Source: Thuidium tamariscinum (Eukaryota > Streptophyta > Bryopsida > Hypnales > Thuidiaceae). From it: a DNA stretch of 64,000 nt. The DNA lies in NCBI GenBank assembly GCA_947034885.2, contig OX344752.2, positions 620,001-684,000 on the forward strand, in the 5' to 3' direction. The notes beneath the pieces were generated by a model. That model was not told the origin of the DNA. It saw only the letters and a list, made by a program, of their open reading frames with translations, and ran no database searches. This document shows, one piece after another, positions 1 through 11,590 of this stretch; position 1 is the first letter of the stretch, and every line of letters starts with the position of its first letter. The position numbers and the translations under genes were made by a program.

Positions 1-288
1 CACCTACTGTGCCTAAGACTTAGGCAACTGCCTAGCTAGCCAAAAAAGGTTGCCTACCATTCTTGTTTAATTTTTCCTCTATTTAATATTTTCTAGCAAT
101 AAAACTAATATTATTGTTCACCTAAAACAGAGCCTCATAGTCACACCATTATTGTTTCCAACACTCACGTTTGCAAAAACGTTGCTACTCGTTTCATACA
201 AAAACTAAGTAACCTCCATCAGTGTATGCTTAACCCAACATCATCTTTAGGGGCCTTCCAATCCACAAGTCTTTTAGCTAGTACAATC

Positions 289-846
289 CATTAGAGAAAT
301 TTTGAACCCTCAAAGAGGCCCTTAAGAATTGACATGCAGAGCTATTTATTGAAGGCTGGAGTTGATAGCCTAAATACACAATATGTGTCACTACCTTCTG
401 TGAATCTCATCAAGTACTTTTGAATTTGTTAATGTAAAAAATTCACTTATAGTACGAAGGACTTGAATAACAAAAAGTATCCATTGTTCTATTGTCCAAT
501 AAAAGGCATTTCATGGTGCAAACATCATGTCTTGAGCATGAAGTGCCAATGATCTTTTTTTTTTTTTAGAAGTCTCATTCATAGTACTTAATTACACCAA
601 ATTTGTCCTTCTTCAAATAAAATAATCAATTCCCTCAATGTACTTATGATTTGAATGACAAGAAGTACTTAATGTCCCATTATCCAATAAAAAAACATGT
701 ACCTTTATAAACATCATAATGTCAAAATGGGTGAAAATAGGGGAAAAATTTGTCCTTTCTTTAACAAGGACGCCTTTAAATCCAATTGAGGACCCCAATT
801 GAGGCCATTTTAGAGGCCTCTTTGAGGGTTCAAAATTTCTCTAATG
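289..846. mobile_element. MITE-like element with perfect 32-bp terminal inverted repeats
   Basis: Positions 289-320 and 815-846 are exact reverse complements over 32 bp, starting CATTAGAGAAATTTTGAA. The 558-bp element has no credible ORF. Its interior holds two related blocks (about 430-530 and 630-720) that share phrases such as 'tgtccaataaaa' / 'atccaataaaa' and 'aaacatcat', so it contains an internal duplication. No clear target-site duplication is visible if the ends are placed at CATTAG. The termini resemble those of the element at 61241-61532. Superfamily unknown; non-autonomous DNA transposon is the best reading. Confidence 0.7.
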
Positions 847-3800
847 TTGAACAATATCATCTTAATATCACGAGTTAATTTTTTTGGAAATTAGAATCAG
901 AATCACAGTTCCAATCTTTGTGCTAAACAAGGTGCCACATACATGCGCAAAGCACCAGAAGGATCAACCGGATTTCAAACACCCTAGCGTCAACTGTTTG
1001 TTGGCCTAGGTCCAAATTTGTAATTTTATTGATTTTTCATCTGGCAGCTCCAAGGGTTGATAACTGTGAAGAACAAAAAACAGAAAACAAAAACAAAAAC
1101 ACTTATAAAAGGAATATCGTTACAACCAAGGCTTTTTTTTTTGGCTTTTTAGTGCCAGATTGCACCAAGAAAAATGATCTGGCTAAAAAACACTACAAAA
1201 AATTCCCAAAAATTTGGATGACATCGCCAGACAACTTTGAAAATTTTAAAAATATTGGATGAAATCGCCTAATTTTGGATGAAAACCATACTATGCATCC
1301 CAAAGTGGATGAATATTGCAATTTGAAGCACCACTATAACATTTTCTATCGCCACTACGGCACTTCTTCAAATATGAAAAAAAAGCCCTGGTTACAACCT
1401 CGAGGTAGGAGTCAAAGTTTTCTTAACAAGACAAGACCGAATGTACTACAAACAGACCCCCACCACTACTACAGCGACAAACCGTTGAGCAAAAAACAAA
1501 GCATGCATAGGATGGCAACCCACTTGGGTTGGAAATCATGCCACTCGATGATCCTTGAGTATGTATGCACAATAAATGGTGGTGGAAATTTCCTAATAGT
1601 GAAATGATATTAGTTTTTTAATACTAAAAGATGTGTTAAAAGATAAATCATCAAACTTAAGATGCTTTCTCAATGTATCTTGGTACCTTCTACCTCCTTG
1701 TTTTGGACGTCAAATGTAAGTGTGAAAATGGTCTTAATTTGATTTAATTCAAAAGGACCGGTGTTCCTTTGGGGGAGAAATAGAATTTTGGGTAGAAACC
1801 TACTATGTCAATTTTTTGTCCTGATTTTTTGAAATTTTATTTGAAGATAGAAAAATTGATTAGCTTTGTCAAAAGGTGAGTTTTTTCAATACATGCCCCT
1901 TGATAAAAGTTATGCCCAAATAAGTTCAAAATAGGAGAAAGGAGGGAGCCCTAAAAAAATTTATAAACTTGAGTTCTAAAAAAAATAAAGATTTCTTCTC
2001 ATGGATTTGATTTTTTCTATATAGAAGTTCTTGATTCAATCCATTTGGATTTGTTATGAGAAAATTATAGACAGTTTTGATTTTTGGGCAATTTGATCAT
2101 CTTCTTGAGAAAATTACTTGTAGAATTCATTTTTAAATGCAATTTTTACAATTTTTTAAGGACGAAAGTTCCACATGGTTTATTTGGGTTTCTAAAAGAA
2201 TCTCACCATTGGTATTAGTGCATTTTAATTTTATCCTAGAGATATTAATAATTTAGATTTTTCTTCTATTATATACCTACTTCTACTCAACAATTTTTGA
2301 AAGAATAAGAATTAAGTTTTTAAAAAAAAATCCTTTTTCCTAGACTCAATTGAATTCTCTACCATAAATATTTAAATCTCATAACTATATAGTGCAAAAA
2401 TTAAATTGAAGAAGGTTCATAGTCAAATAATCCAACCCTACAATGTGTTGCAAGACTTTCTTTTTTACTTTAATCAAAGATATCTTGCAATGTAAGCAGT
2501 CAAAATTTTTGAGATTTCTTCCGCACACTCTCATACTTATATAAGGTATAAACTCTATGGTTAAATGTGCAAAAAAATATTTTTTCCATTTTTTTACTCT
2601 CTAAAATAAAAGTGGCAATTCTCATTGTTTTTTGGACAAAAAAAGGCCTTGATCCTTTAGGGTTAAATTCATTTGACTTTAAACCAAAAGGACGTGTTTT
2701 TATAAATCTAACCACACTTAGAAATGTCCAACTTAATTTGTCAAAGGATTACTTCAAGTGTAGTGTCATTTAAATATTTTTAATGATAGAAAAAACACTT
2801 CAAAAACCAAAGTGACTACACTCTAAGTTTCTAACTAGTCATTCAAGAAGTTAAGGGTGAAATGGTTAATCAATTATTGTTTGTTTTGACATGTTGCTTT
2901 TGAATTTGATCCAAATTTTTTGTATATTACATGTTTTCACACCAAACATTCATCCTAGAATACTTCATTATCAAACATAACTAAATTCCTAGAGTTTATA
3001 AGTTCTCCATCATATCAAAAAATTATGCTAAATTTTCATTTATAATTACCTTTAGGGTATTTAAAATTGAAAACAAGTAGTTTTTTTCTACTAAAAGGGT
3101 CCTTTAAAATCATAATGACTAGGTCAATAGCCCCTAGTCAAATATGTGGTTAATGCATGTGGTTACAAAATATAAGGGGAAGTGCCCTACTTGAGTTCTT
3201 TATAAACCAACTTACTACAAGATTCTATGATTCTATATGTGAAAAGAGGTTATTTTATAGAATTTTTTACTTATAATATAAATGGTAACTTTAGAGAGTT
3301 TTAATGAAAACATAGTCAAAAACCTTGAGGTTTTCTTCTTCAAATCTTCAAGGACCAAGAGTTCGTTTACAAGACATTGGAAATTTGGGTAGGTGATTAT
3401 GAAGTAAAAAATTATTGGATAAAAAAATTTGAATTGAATGCTTGGATCAAAAGCTGTGCATAAAAATATTTCGGCAAATCAAGCAATTTTGGCATCTTTT
3501 ATATATTCATCAATTAATTTGGAATATTAGTATATATGTAACTAAAATAATATAGTATGCAATTTTATAGTAATCTTCTTGTAGTGCAAAAAGCTCATTG
3601 TCATTGTAAGAAGAGTCAAAACTCTTTTAATCTTGTCAAGCCAATTTGAAAAGAAACATTTTCTTGTAACTATAAACAATTTTATTTTGAAATCCATAAT
3701 TTCAAAAAATTTGAAACTTTTTTCAGACATTCCAAAGATTTATCACTATATTTCATTGTTTAAATTTTAGACACTGAAAATTAAATCCTCATTGCACAAA

Positions 3801-4350
3801 ACACCATAAAAAATGAATAGTGGGTAATTGCAATAACGACTTATTAAATTGGTTTGCATCACGCCTTGTATAAAGACCTCTTTTTTTACTATAACTTTTT
3901 CACGCTAGTTCCAAATGATTTGAAATTAATATTAAGAAAACAAGTATTCATGAATACTATGTATCCTATTTATTTTTTTGTAATTTTTTGAGAATATTTT
4001 ATTGTTTAAAAATAGCCCCCAATATTATGCCACACCTGTTAAATTAGGTTTTTTTTACTACTATTGAATACCCATATAATTGAATTTAAAGTTCAAAATT
4101 TGAAGAAGTGGTCTTTCGGTAGACTTGTAGGTATTCTATGAAGGAGTCCTAGAAATAGCTCATTTTTCATGGTGTAGAAGTACATGTTGAGCTTCTTTTT
4201 GCTTACATTTCATAACATACAACAAGATTTTTTGGGTGAAAGTCCATTCTCATAAAGTCTTTACAAATGGATAATATTTATTTTTTTAATTTACCTTTTT
4301 TTACCATTTTTTACTTATTGAAATATCTTTTCTTTTGATTTTGGCCCAAT
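847..4350. other. AT-rich non-coding stretch with a diverged dispersed repeat
   Basis: No ORF here shows a recognisable domain or coding-like composition. From about 3180 to 4240 the sequence is a diverged direct copy of 40150-41570. Shared phrases include 'aatttgaattgaatgcttgg', 'atcttcttgtagtgcaaaaa', 'aaaatagcccccaat' and 'atgccacac'. Part of it, beginning with a TIR-like 'gggtaattgcaat' near 3823, belongs to the ~730-bp repeat family better preserved at 43.7, 45.1 and 47.6 kb. Confidence 0.6.
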
Positions 4351-5260
4351 ATTGGAATGTGGATTATTGACATTGTAGAAAGGAGCTGAAGCATTTGTTG
4401 CAGCAGGGTTTTTTTTGCACTGTAGATGAACAAGAAGAAGCCTTGTGTGCCCTCCTACCAGAGGACAATATTTGGAGGGGGCCACAAATAGCATAACATT
4501 CAGTAGCAAGAAGAGACTTTGCCTTTTCTACCAAGCAGGCATAGTCATCCACGAATTTCAAGCTGAAACTCTGACACGTTGCTTCTTTGCCTTGCTACTG
4601 AATAAAAGTTACTGATTTGGTGTGGAATATCCCACACCATTTCATCCTTTTGGATGGAATGATGTGGGATATTCCACACCATTCCGTCTTTGGGAAGGCA
4701 GCCCTGCAGAGTGCTATTGAATGTTATGAGTGGTGAATACCGTTGCATCATATTTGGAATCTGGCGATAAATCACCAAAAAAAAAATCTATTGGGGTTTA
4801 GTTTTTGTCTCACAGATGGTGAGGGCTTGAACCCAAGACTCAGAAGCTGAGAATTTGCAACAATATTTGGACCACTAGAATCTCTTATTTGATGAGCTAG
4901 GTTGGGGTATGTCTAGCATATTGTGTAACAAAATATGTGTATGATTCCTTCACAAGTGAAAAATCTCTTATTTGTGCACATGCTTCTACATCTTTGTACA
5001 GTTGTGCAAGGATCCCGATTGCCAATTGCTGAAAGCGTGATGCTGTGGTATACACGTTGGAATGCTTTTGTGGATTTTTAGTTGCCTCCTTTACTGTTTT
5101 GTTCAGTGTGACTTGGAACTTAAAAATCAACTGAGGTTGAGGCACCAATTAATAGCCACGCCTACAACCCAACCTGTAGGGGTGCAGTATTTCCAATCAT
5201 GGTCACAACTAATTTTGAACCAACGCTTGAATTGCATTTTATTTGGTCCTTTTCAAGGTT
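4350..5260 (-). pseudogene. Possible remnant of an unidentified host gene
   Basis: This stretch is richer in G+C than its surroundings and carries several short open segments on the minus strand. One (5148 to 4897) encodes an 83-residue helical-looking peptide containing SRFQQLAIGILAQLYKDVEA; another lies at 4561-4364. The segments lie in different frames with stops between them. They could be exons of a decayed gene or chance ORFs. I do not recognise the family. Confidence 0.2.
4619..4680. repeat. Near-perfect 62-nt hairpin (29-bp arms, 4-nt loop)
   Basis: The arms at 4619-4647 and 4652-4680 are reverse complements with two mismatches, separated by TTTT. Each arm itself contains an internal palindromic phrase (GGTGTGGAATATCCCACACC). 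As RNA from either strand it would fold into a long stem. It could be a short foldback element or a small-RNA precursor; the sequence alone does not decide. Confidence 0.75.
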
Positions 5261-7030
5261 GAGATTGAAAACGTTATGACACATGTCTTAAATTAGTGAG
5301 TAGAGGAAGCGCAAAAGAGTAAGCAAGAAAATAATTTTGGATGATTGGAATTGCAAGACTCTAGACATTGGTTGCGTAGAAAATGCAATTTTTTCCTCCC
5401 AAAATTTACAGTAATTTCAATTTCAAGAATAAAATTTCGAAATTTTTTCTTATCTCCATATTTTCTATCTTCCTACATGGGGAAAATTCCCACCATCTTA
5501 GACTATGCACAATCTGCTCCAAAATTGCATAAATGATCGGTTAGTAGTGCTTCAACCTTGTGAGTGATATTGTGGTGAGATTGCAAAATGACAATGACAA
5601 TGAGCACAAGAATATTGACATCAAGTTGCTTGAAGTAATACACCAAGTGCTTCATTAACATCTAGTTGCCAAAGGTTTATTTGAGCTTGAAATTTTGTAT
5701 AAATTGAATGGAAAGTCAACATTTTGATGAGTGTTATCAAATTTTTTTTAAATGAACAAAAAGACAACATTTTAATATGTTTGATCCTTTTAAAACCACT
5801 CATTGGTTGAGAGATTATAATTTTTGAACTTGCGGGTGCAAGTGCAAGTGTTAAAATTGTGAAATTGATTTTTAGTTTTTCAATCCTCTTTCCACATGTC
5901 AAACATGAAATTGAGGTCATCAAATAAATATGAAGTTAGTGGACATAACAAGCACAATCCTAATCAGTTTATAGCTTCTAAAAATTTACTATACAAGTTT
6001 ATAAAATGAATTTCTAGTGTGATTTTTTTTCCAAGATATTCTAGTTTTTATTAGGCTCCTCTCTAGAATCCCTCAATACCAAAAATCAAGATTTGCAATG
6101 GACACTCTTGCTCAAAATCTTCAATAGAAGAATTGTAATGATTCATTTATCAAAGTGGATTCTTGAGGGTAATTCTAGACTTCAAAAAGATTTTTTCAAA
6201 AATTCAAATTACTAAAAATAATAATTTGGTAAGTCTTTTTTTTATTTAACTTCAAGTTTTGTCAACACAATAATTTGGTGCCTTGGGCATTTAGAAGTTC
6301 AATCTTGACATTGTATTTGTTTCCTTTCTTTGCATTTGATGCAAATTCAATATCTCTTGGATTGGTCATATGAGACATAGAAAGTATTCAACCACATGAT
6401 AATCATGGATATTAAGTTGAGACCTTTTCAAATGTTCTGACTATTGATATAAGGCCTTATTCGTTAAAATGAGACAAATTGTAGTCTCATTTTAACAACT
6501 TTCTATTTTAAGGCCTAAAAAGCTTTCATTAAATTGAGACTTTCATTAAATTGAGACTTAAGAATGCCAAGAATTATTCTTTATTATTATTATTATTTTA
6601 TTTCTACAAGTGATAAATATCCACTATGAACAACTATATTTCTTCTTTTAATTATTTATTATAAGTAAACAAAATAGCTCAAAACATTTTCAAGTTCGAT
6701 GTTGTTTTTAATGAAGACTTGTACTTCTTGCAACATACATGTGAAGTTTGATGATATCACACTTTCACTCCTTAAACTTGTCACAAATTCCTTCATATAA
6801 GAAATCTTTTCAACATACAATAGGAAGATGTAAAGGTAGAGAATATGTAAGTACTATTAATAGAAATCATAATTTAATACATATCCACTACAATGTGACA
6901 AAAGACATATTCATATTGAACTTGTACTATATATGTATGCAAATATCATTCTCATAACCTGTAACTACAATAAAAAAAATAATCTAGTATTTGAAATACA
7001 ACAACAAAAACCTACTGCTACAACTATGAA
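5261..7030. other. AT-rich intergenic sequence, nothing recognised
   Basis: Only short ORFs without domain motifs are present. There is a short ATT microsatellite near 6583-6600 and a local direct repeat ('tttcattaaattgagact', about 6522-6560). The left end of the large DNA transposon should lie somewhere before about 7035, but I see no terminal repeat. Confidence 0.5.
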
Positions 7031-7034
7031 ATAT

Positions 7035-9896
7035 TCATTCTTCTTCCATTGATTCATTCTCCTCATCGTTGTGCTCATCAATTGCAAAGGCCGCCAATGA
7101 TGCCTTAATGATGCCAATTTGTAAATTTGGAATCGATACTTTCGGTTTTTTAGTATTCTCTCGAAAACAAGGCTTCCAAGCTGTTAGAATACAACCCGTA
7201 CTAGACCATGTTGGCTTAATCACGGTGTCTTCACGCTACACATTCCCTTGTTTTGTGTCCCATCCCTCATACGTATCCATATGAATGTGCCGATTTGAGG
7301 CAGGCGTCCAATATTGAATTCGGATCATATGCATATGTCCTGGATCTGGACTTGGAGCTGTAATGGCCCTAGCAAGCCAAAATGGTTTGGGATCACCATC
7401 AGCAGGACGTACAGCAATAAAAGAACCTTCATGCGTATCAACATTAACACGAAATGAAGGACGTGGACGATCACGTCTACGTCCAACAAATGGGGCATCT
7501 TCTGCGTCTTCCTCATGCAATGTGCCATCCCTTTGCATCCGATCTGTCTCATCTGGAGCAATCTGAGAAGCCGGCCAAAATCCATCAAGTAATGCTTCAC
7601 GCACTTGAAGAGGTGCTTTGAGAGCTACTCGAACAGCCTTCCAATAATCTTCCAAGGCACCATTCTTCCGCCTGAACTCTCCTGTGTAACCATCATTTGC
7701 CATTTTCTTCCAATGCGCAACAAAACCATCCAATCCCTTCTTCACGTATTCAAGATCCTTCATCTTCTCCGGAGCAAGAGGCCGAGGATTGCCACTCGGC
7801 ACTATAGGAAGCCCATCTTCAGTCTCAAACCACAACCTAATTCCTTTGCCATCCTCTGGCAACCACTTTGGATCGTTACACAGATTTTTATACTCCATCA
7901 AAGGCCATCCATTCGAATCCATGAAAAATTTGAATTGTTGGGCTTTCGAATGCCCGCCTAAACCATCCCCTCCGGTGCCTAAATATCCCTGAACAAATGC
8001 TTTGAAGTCAGGAACTTCCTCAATGAAATGAGGAATCACTGGGTGTGTTTCACAATCCATGAAGGACTTCATGAGCCTTGGAAGTGTTGGATAGCTACTT
8101 GCCTTCAACCTTGAGCTCCAACGACCAAAAAGAGCATCAATGTCTTCGTGAGTGTGTCCTACAATGAGGAAGTTGATGTACACCTCACGAAAAATGCCTT
8201 TGCACACAAGCAAAGAGCAAAAAGCAAAAACATATCGATTTTTGTTGTCCCCTGAAGCATTGTCTAATTGCAATATTAGCACCGGTGGGAGAGGTTTAGC
8301 TGGAAGTGGTTCCTCTGGAACTGGAAGGAGGGAGTCCAAACAAGATTCTGCTCCGTCCAGAAGTGCCTTCGTTAATGTTGACTGGTTGCTCTCTAGAGAA
8401 AATAATTTGCGCGATGAATTCTTTGGAGCTCCTTCCAAATCACGCAACAACTTCGCAATTGATCCAATGGTATGATTTGAATCAATTGGATAAATACTCA
8501 ATCCATAGTGTGCATATCGCACGTCGCCATGACCATGAGCAATCATACCTGTAACTGCTACAGGCATCTTCATGAAAGATTCTGTCACTTTTGTCTTATG
8601 AGAGAAGTGTGGAGAAGCAGTCTTTGAATGATCCATCTTATCATGAATGATGCACAACATCTTCTCAGGGTGTTTCGTGGAAGTGCGACGATTGGAGTAA
8701 TAGTATTCTCTATGAGCTTCCTGCCCTTCATTATGAGTCTTATAAAGATTGGTCCACTTCAGTTTTGACTCAGCACCTACACAAGTTTTTCTTAATTGCT
8801 TGTACGTGTCACACACTCCACACCTAGCAAAGGTATCTCCACGAGCCTTTGCAGCATATTCTGGGAAAGAAGCACGACGAATGTTGCTCAATCCGCTTGA
8901 AGATATTGGTGGCAAATCCAACATTGCATTGGAAGCATTGATTTCTTCTAATTGCTCACTCCAACGAAATGAAGACGGTAGAACCATTGCAGTGACTTTC
9001 TCCCCTGTTTCAAGTGTTCTAGTCTTGTGTGGCATCTGATCAGCATCTAACTCAATAAGTGTCCGTAGTGTGGCAGTTGCCTGAATGGTATGTGTCTGAG
9101 GCTTCTTGGTTCCTAAATTTCCATGAACCTCAACTTGCTCTCCACTTCTGGCTTTTCCTTTGTACCTATAGAATGTACACTTTGCAATCCCATGAATAAT
9201 CCACCAAGCGGTAGGACACACCTCTCTACCTTTCAAAGTTATCCACTCTTTTCCTCTATCGTCTTTGTGGATCTGCCTGTGCACCTCTAGAAGTGTCTTG
9301 TTCCGAGCCTTGAAGTCATCCCCTCCATATAGTTCAGTCCGTACCGCTTGAATTTGTGCACGAGGGAAAGGTTGCACACAATTCATCTCGCAACACGTTT
9401 TTGTGGAAACTGCTGTGATTGATTCCATCTTTAAGAGAAGTTCTTTCTTGGGGAGAACCTCAGTATCAACCCTTTCACGAGTTGTTTCATATGAACGAAC
9501 CCCCTTTCGAGCTCTTCTGCTTGAAGGATTCATGGCCGTGTTGTATATATGTGTTTGATCATGATCGTACAATGAGGCTCCATCATAAAGAAACACTCTC
9601 CTGATGTGCCAAGAGCGTAGCGACCACATGTTCCCAGAAGAATAGAGCTCCTCGTTCAAAGACTCAGCTATCTGAATGGCAACTCGATCGTCACCGAGTG
9701 ACTTCCCGTCGTGGTCAACAACCAAATCAGGGTCAACATTCTGACAGATTCCTCGGGCAATATCCACCCCGTCATCGTTCTGGAGAGTAACGGACTGTGA
9801 CACCCATTTCGAACGAGGTATCCCCTCGCACAACTGAACATCGTCCGGAAGCGTGGGGACTGGATTTGAAAACTCCTCAGGACCATGAAGATCCAT
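7035..9896 (-). pseudogene. DUF7869-type DDE transposase, one in-frame stop near the C-terminus
   Basis: The main open frame (9896-7236, 886 aa) resembles the DUF7869 family of RNase H-like, transposon-linked proteins. I see a Cys motif CCEMNCVQPF (about residue 170) and GREVCPTAWWIIHGIAK (about 225). A putative acidic triad follows: IHDKMDHS (about 415), QLDNASGDNKNR (about 545) and GHTHEDIDALFGRWS (about 580). After the stop at 7236-7238 the same frame stays open for 66 more codons (to 7035) with a plausible acidic tail ending SMEEE, so the stop looks like a nonsense change within an original protein of about 950 aa. The ATG at 9896 is supported by a strong 3' splice site just before it (TTTTCGCAG). 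Expected role: DNA cleavage and strand transfer of the surrounding element. The family call is from memory of motifs, not a search. Confidence 0.75.
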
Positions 9897-9897
9897 T

Positions 9898-10916
9898 CTG
9901 CGAAAAGCAAGTCATATTATCAATTTATATATAAATATGTATATCGTCATATCGGTGATAAGGTTATTGTCCACCAGATCATAGTAATGTAGGATTGTAT
10001 AATGCAAACTTTTTCATGAACATAAAATCTGCGGTTACATAAGAACCTCTCCTTTCCTTATATTTAAGAGGTGATTGTTATTCAAATCCATAAGAAATGG
10101 ATTTCTTCCCCGTCACTAAAGAAAAGTGGTTATCACCGAGTCGATGATATAGCTCTGAGAATCATTACCAGCTATAAGTACGAAACAAACATCCAGGATC
10201 TCGGTCTACTCTGAAACCAGAGTATGCTTACATACAAAGCAGTTATCACCGAGTTGACGATACCCACACTGGAGAAATCAAAACACCCGATTCGTACCCG
10301 GATTAAAGGTCTCCGTTCAAGAGGGCCCTATCGATTATGAACGTCCTAATACTTGCATTCCTATCTCACTAAGTTCAACAGAGAGAATATCATCGACTCG
10401 GTGATACTTTCACAGTCCATTTCAAGCATCCATCCCACTATAGAACATTAGAAGAAGTTTCTACATGAAACTACAAATTAGCATTCTTACGATAAATGGT
10501 TTGTAGATAAGGAGAATTCCTTTAACAGCAACCTACAAACCTGTACGATCTCATAAGCTCAGTTATCCTCGACTCGACGATAATCATTAAAGGAAACCGC
10601 AGAACAATTTCATAACTAAGTCATTACCCCTTGTTGATCCTAACTCCAAAAATGCATAAGCACACACTATCCTCGATTCGATGATACCTTACTACCATAA
10701 CTGACATAGACAATGTAATGTTCCGGAAATTACGCCTACAAATTCGGACATCGCTGTAGACGAACAATCTTCAGACGAATCCCACTAAATCTGTTCTTAC
10801 TTGTAAGATAAGAGCACAAGCCGACTTACGAATACAATATGATCAAAAAACAAAAGGAAACATGCGCAGAAGACACCCTATACTACGCACTGAAGTGATT
10901 ATTACAGTTGGCGTAC
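9898..10916 (-). other. Predicted 5'-leader intron of the transposase gene
   Basis: Read on the minus strand, a donor (GCAG|GTACGC, boundary 10917/10916) and an acceptor (TTTTCGCAG|A, boundary 9898/9897) would frame a 1,019-bp intron directly before the start codon. All six palindromes of the first cluster lie inside it. The upstream leader exon would be near 10917-11300, where a weak TATA-like ATTTATAG is found on the minus strand at about 11307. This is a prediction from splice-site consensus only. Confidence 0.45.
9942..10686. repeat. Palindrome cluster A: six copies of the ~20-bp near-palindrome
   Basis: Sites lie at 9942-9960, 10130-10149, 10243-10262, 10388-10406, 10563-10583 and 10668-10686, spaced 105-188 bp. 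Examples are TATCATCGACTCGGTGATA and TTATCCTCGACTCGACGATA. The shared form is TTATC, two bases, CGA(C/G)TCG, two bases, GATAA, which is nearly its own reverse complement and carries two CpGs. The neighbouring AT-rich sequence between sites is not conserved. The form suggests binding sites for a dimeric protein. Confidence 0.9.
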
Positions 10917-11384
10917 CTGCTAGCAACTGAGGACACTGTCAACGCTCACGACTTAAGGATACTCCATTGTGTGTTCAAGCATTCAAACTTGCTGCCACAA
11001 CAAGAATAAGGTAGATGCCAACACAAAGAAGCCATTGTCTTTGCGGCAAGGCTTTGCTTCGGACTTCCACTTTACAGAAAGGGCGGGGAAAAAAAAGCGC
11101 GAAACGAATCTAATTTGAATTCTTCTTAGGTCCACGTCCCCTACTTCTATAATTTCATGCACCTTCGCTGAACTTTATGAGATGCCTCGTGTCAGCTTTA
11201 AGGCACGAAAATCCGGCTGAACTTTTTTTGGCCGCGTTACAGTTGTCCACTACAAATGGTAGTCGTTGACTTCTCTACTGGTAACTTCGGATTCTTTGAG
11301 GTTTCTATAAATTGACTTTTTGAATGAGCATTGCCCAAGCCTTTCATGTTCTGAAAATCAGGTTTCGGATTTGCGGTTTAAATT

Positions 11385-11590
11385 TAGGGTAAGGTCTTGG
11401 CGTTTGTATTTCTTCCGGTTTTCAGGGTCAGGGATTAAGGTCAAGGTTTAGGGTTTAGGGCTTTCAGGATCAGGGTTTAGGGTTTAGGTTCACGGGTTAT
11501 GAATTAGGGTTTACGTTGTAGGGTTTAGGAGTTTAGGGTCTGTTAGGGAACACTTCAATAATTAAAACCTAGAAACCCTAAATCCCAATT
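11385..11590. repeat. Degenerate plant telomere-like repeats (TTTAGGG)
   Basis: Many copies of TTTAGGG / TTAGGGTTTAGGG occur between about 11385 and 11540, mixed with decayed variants (CAGGGATTAAGG, CAGGATCAGGG). The opposite orientation (AAACCCTAAA) follows at about 11572. A smaller AGGGTTT cluster lies at 16664-16740, in front of the divergent gene. It may be an interstitial telomeric patch or clusters of telo-box promoter motifs. Confidence 0.7.
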
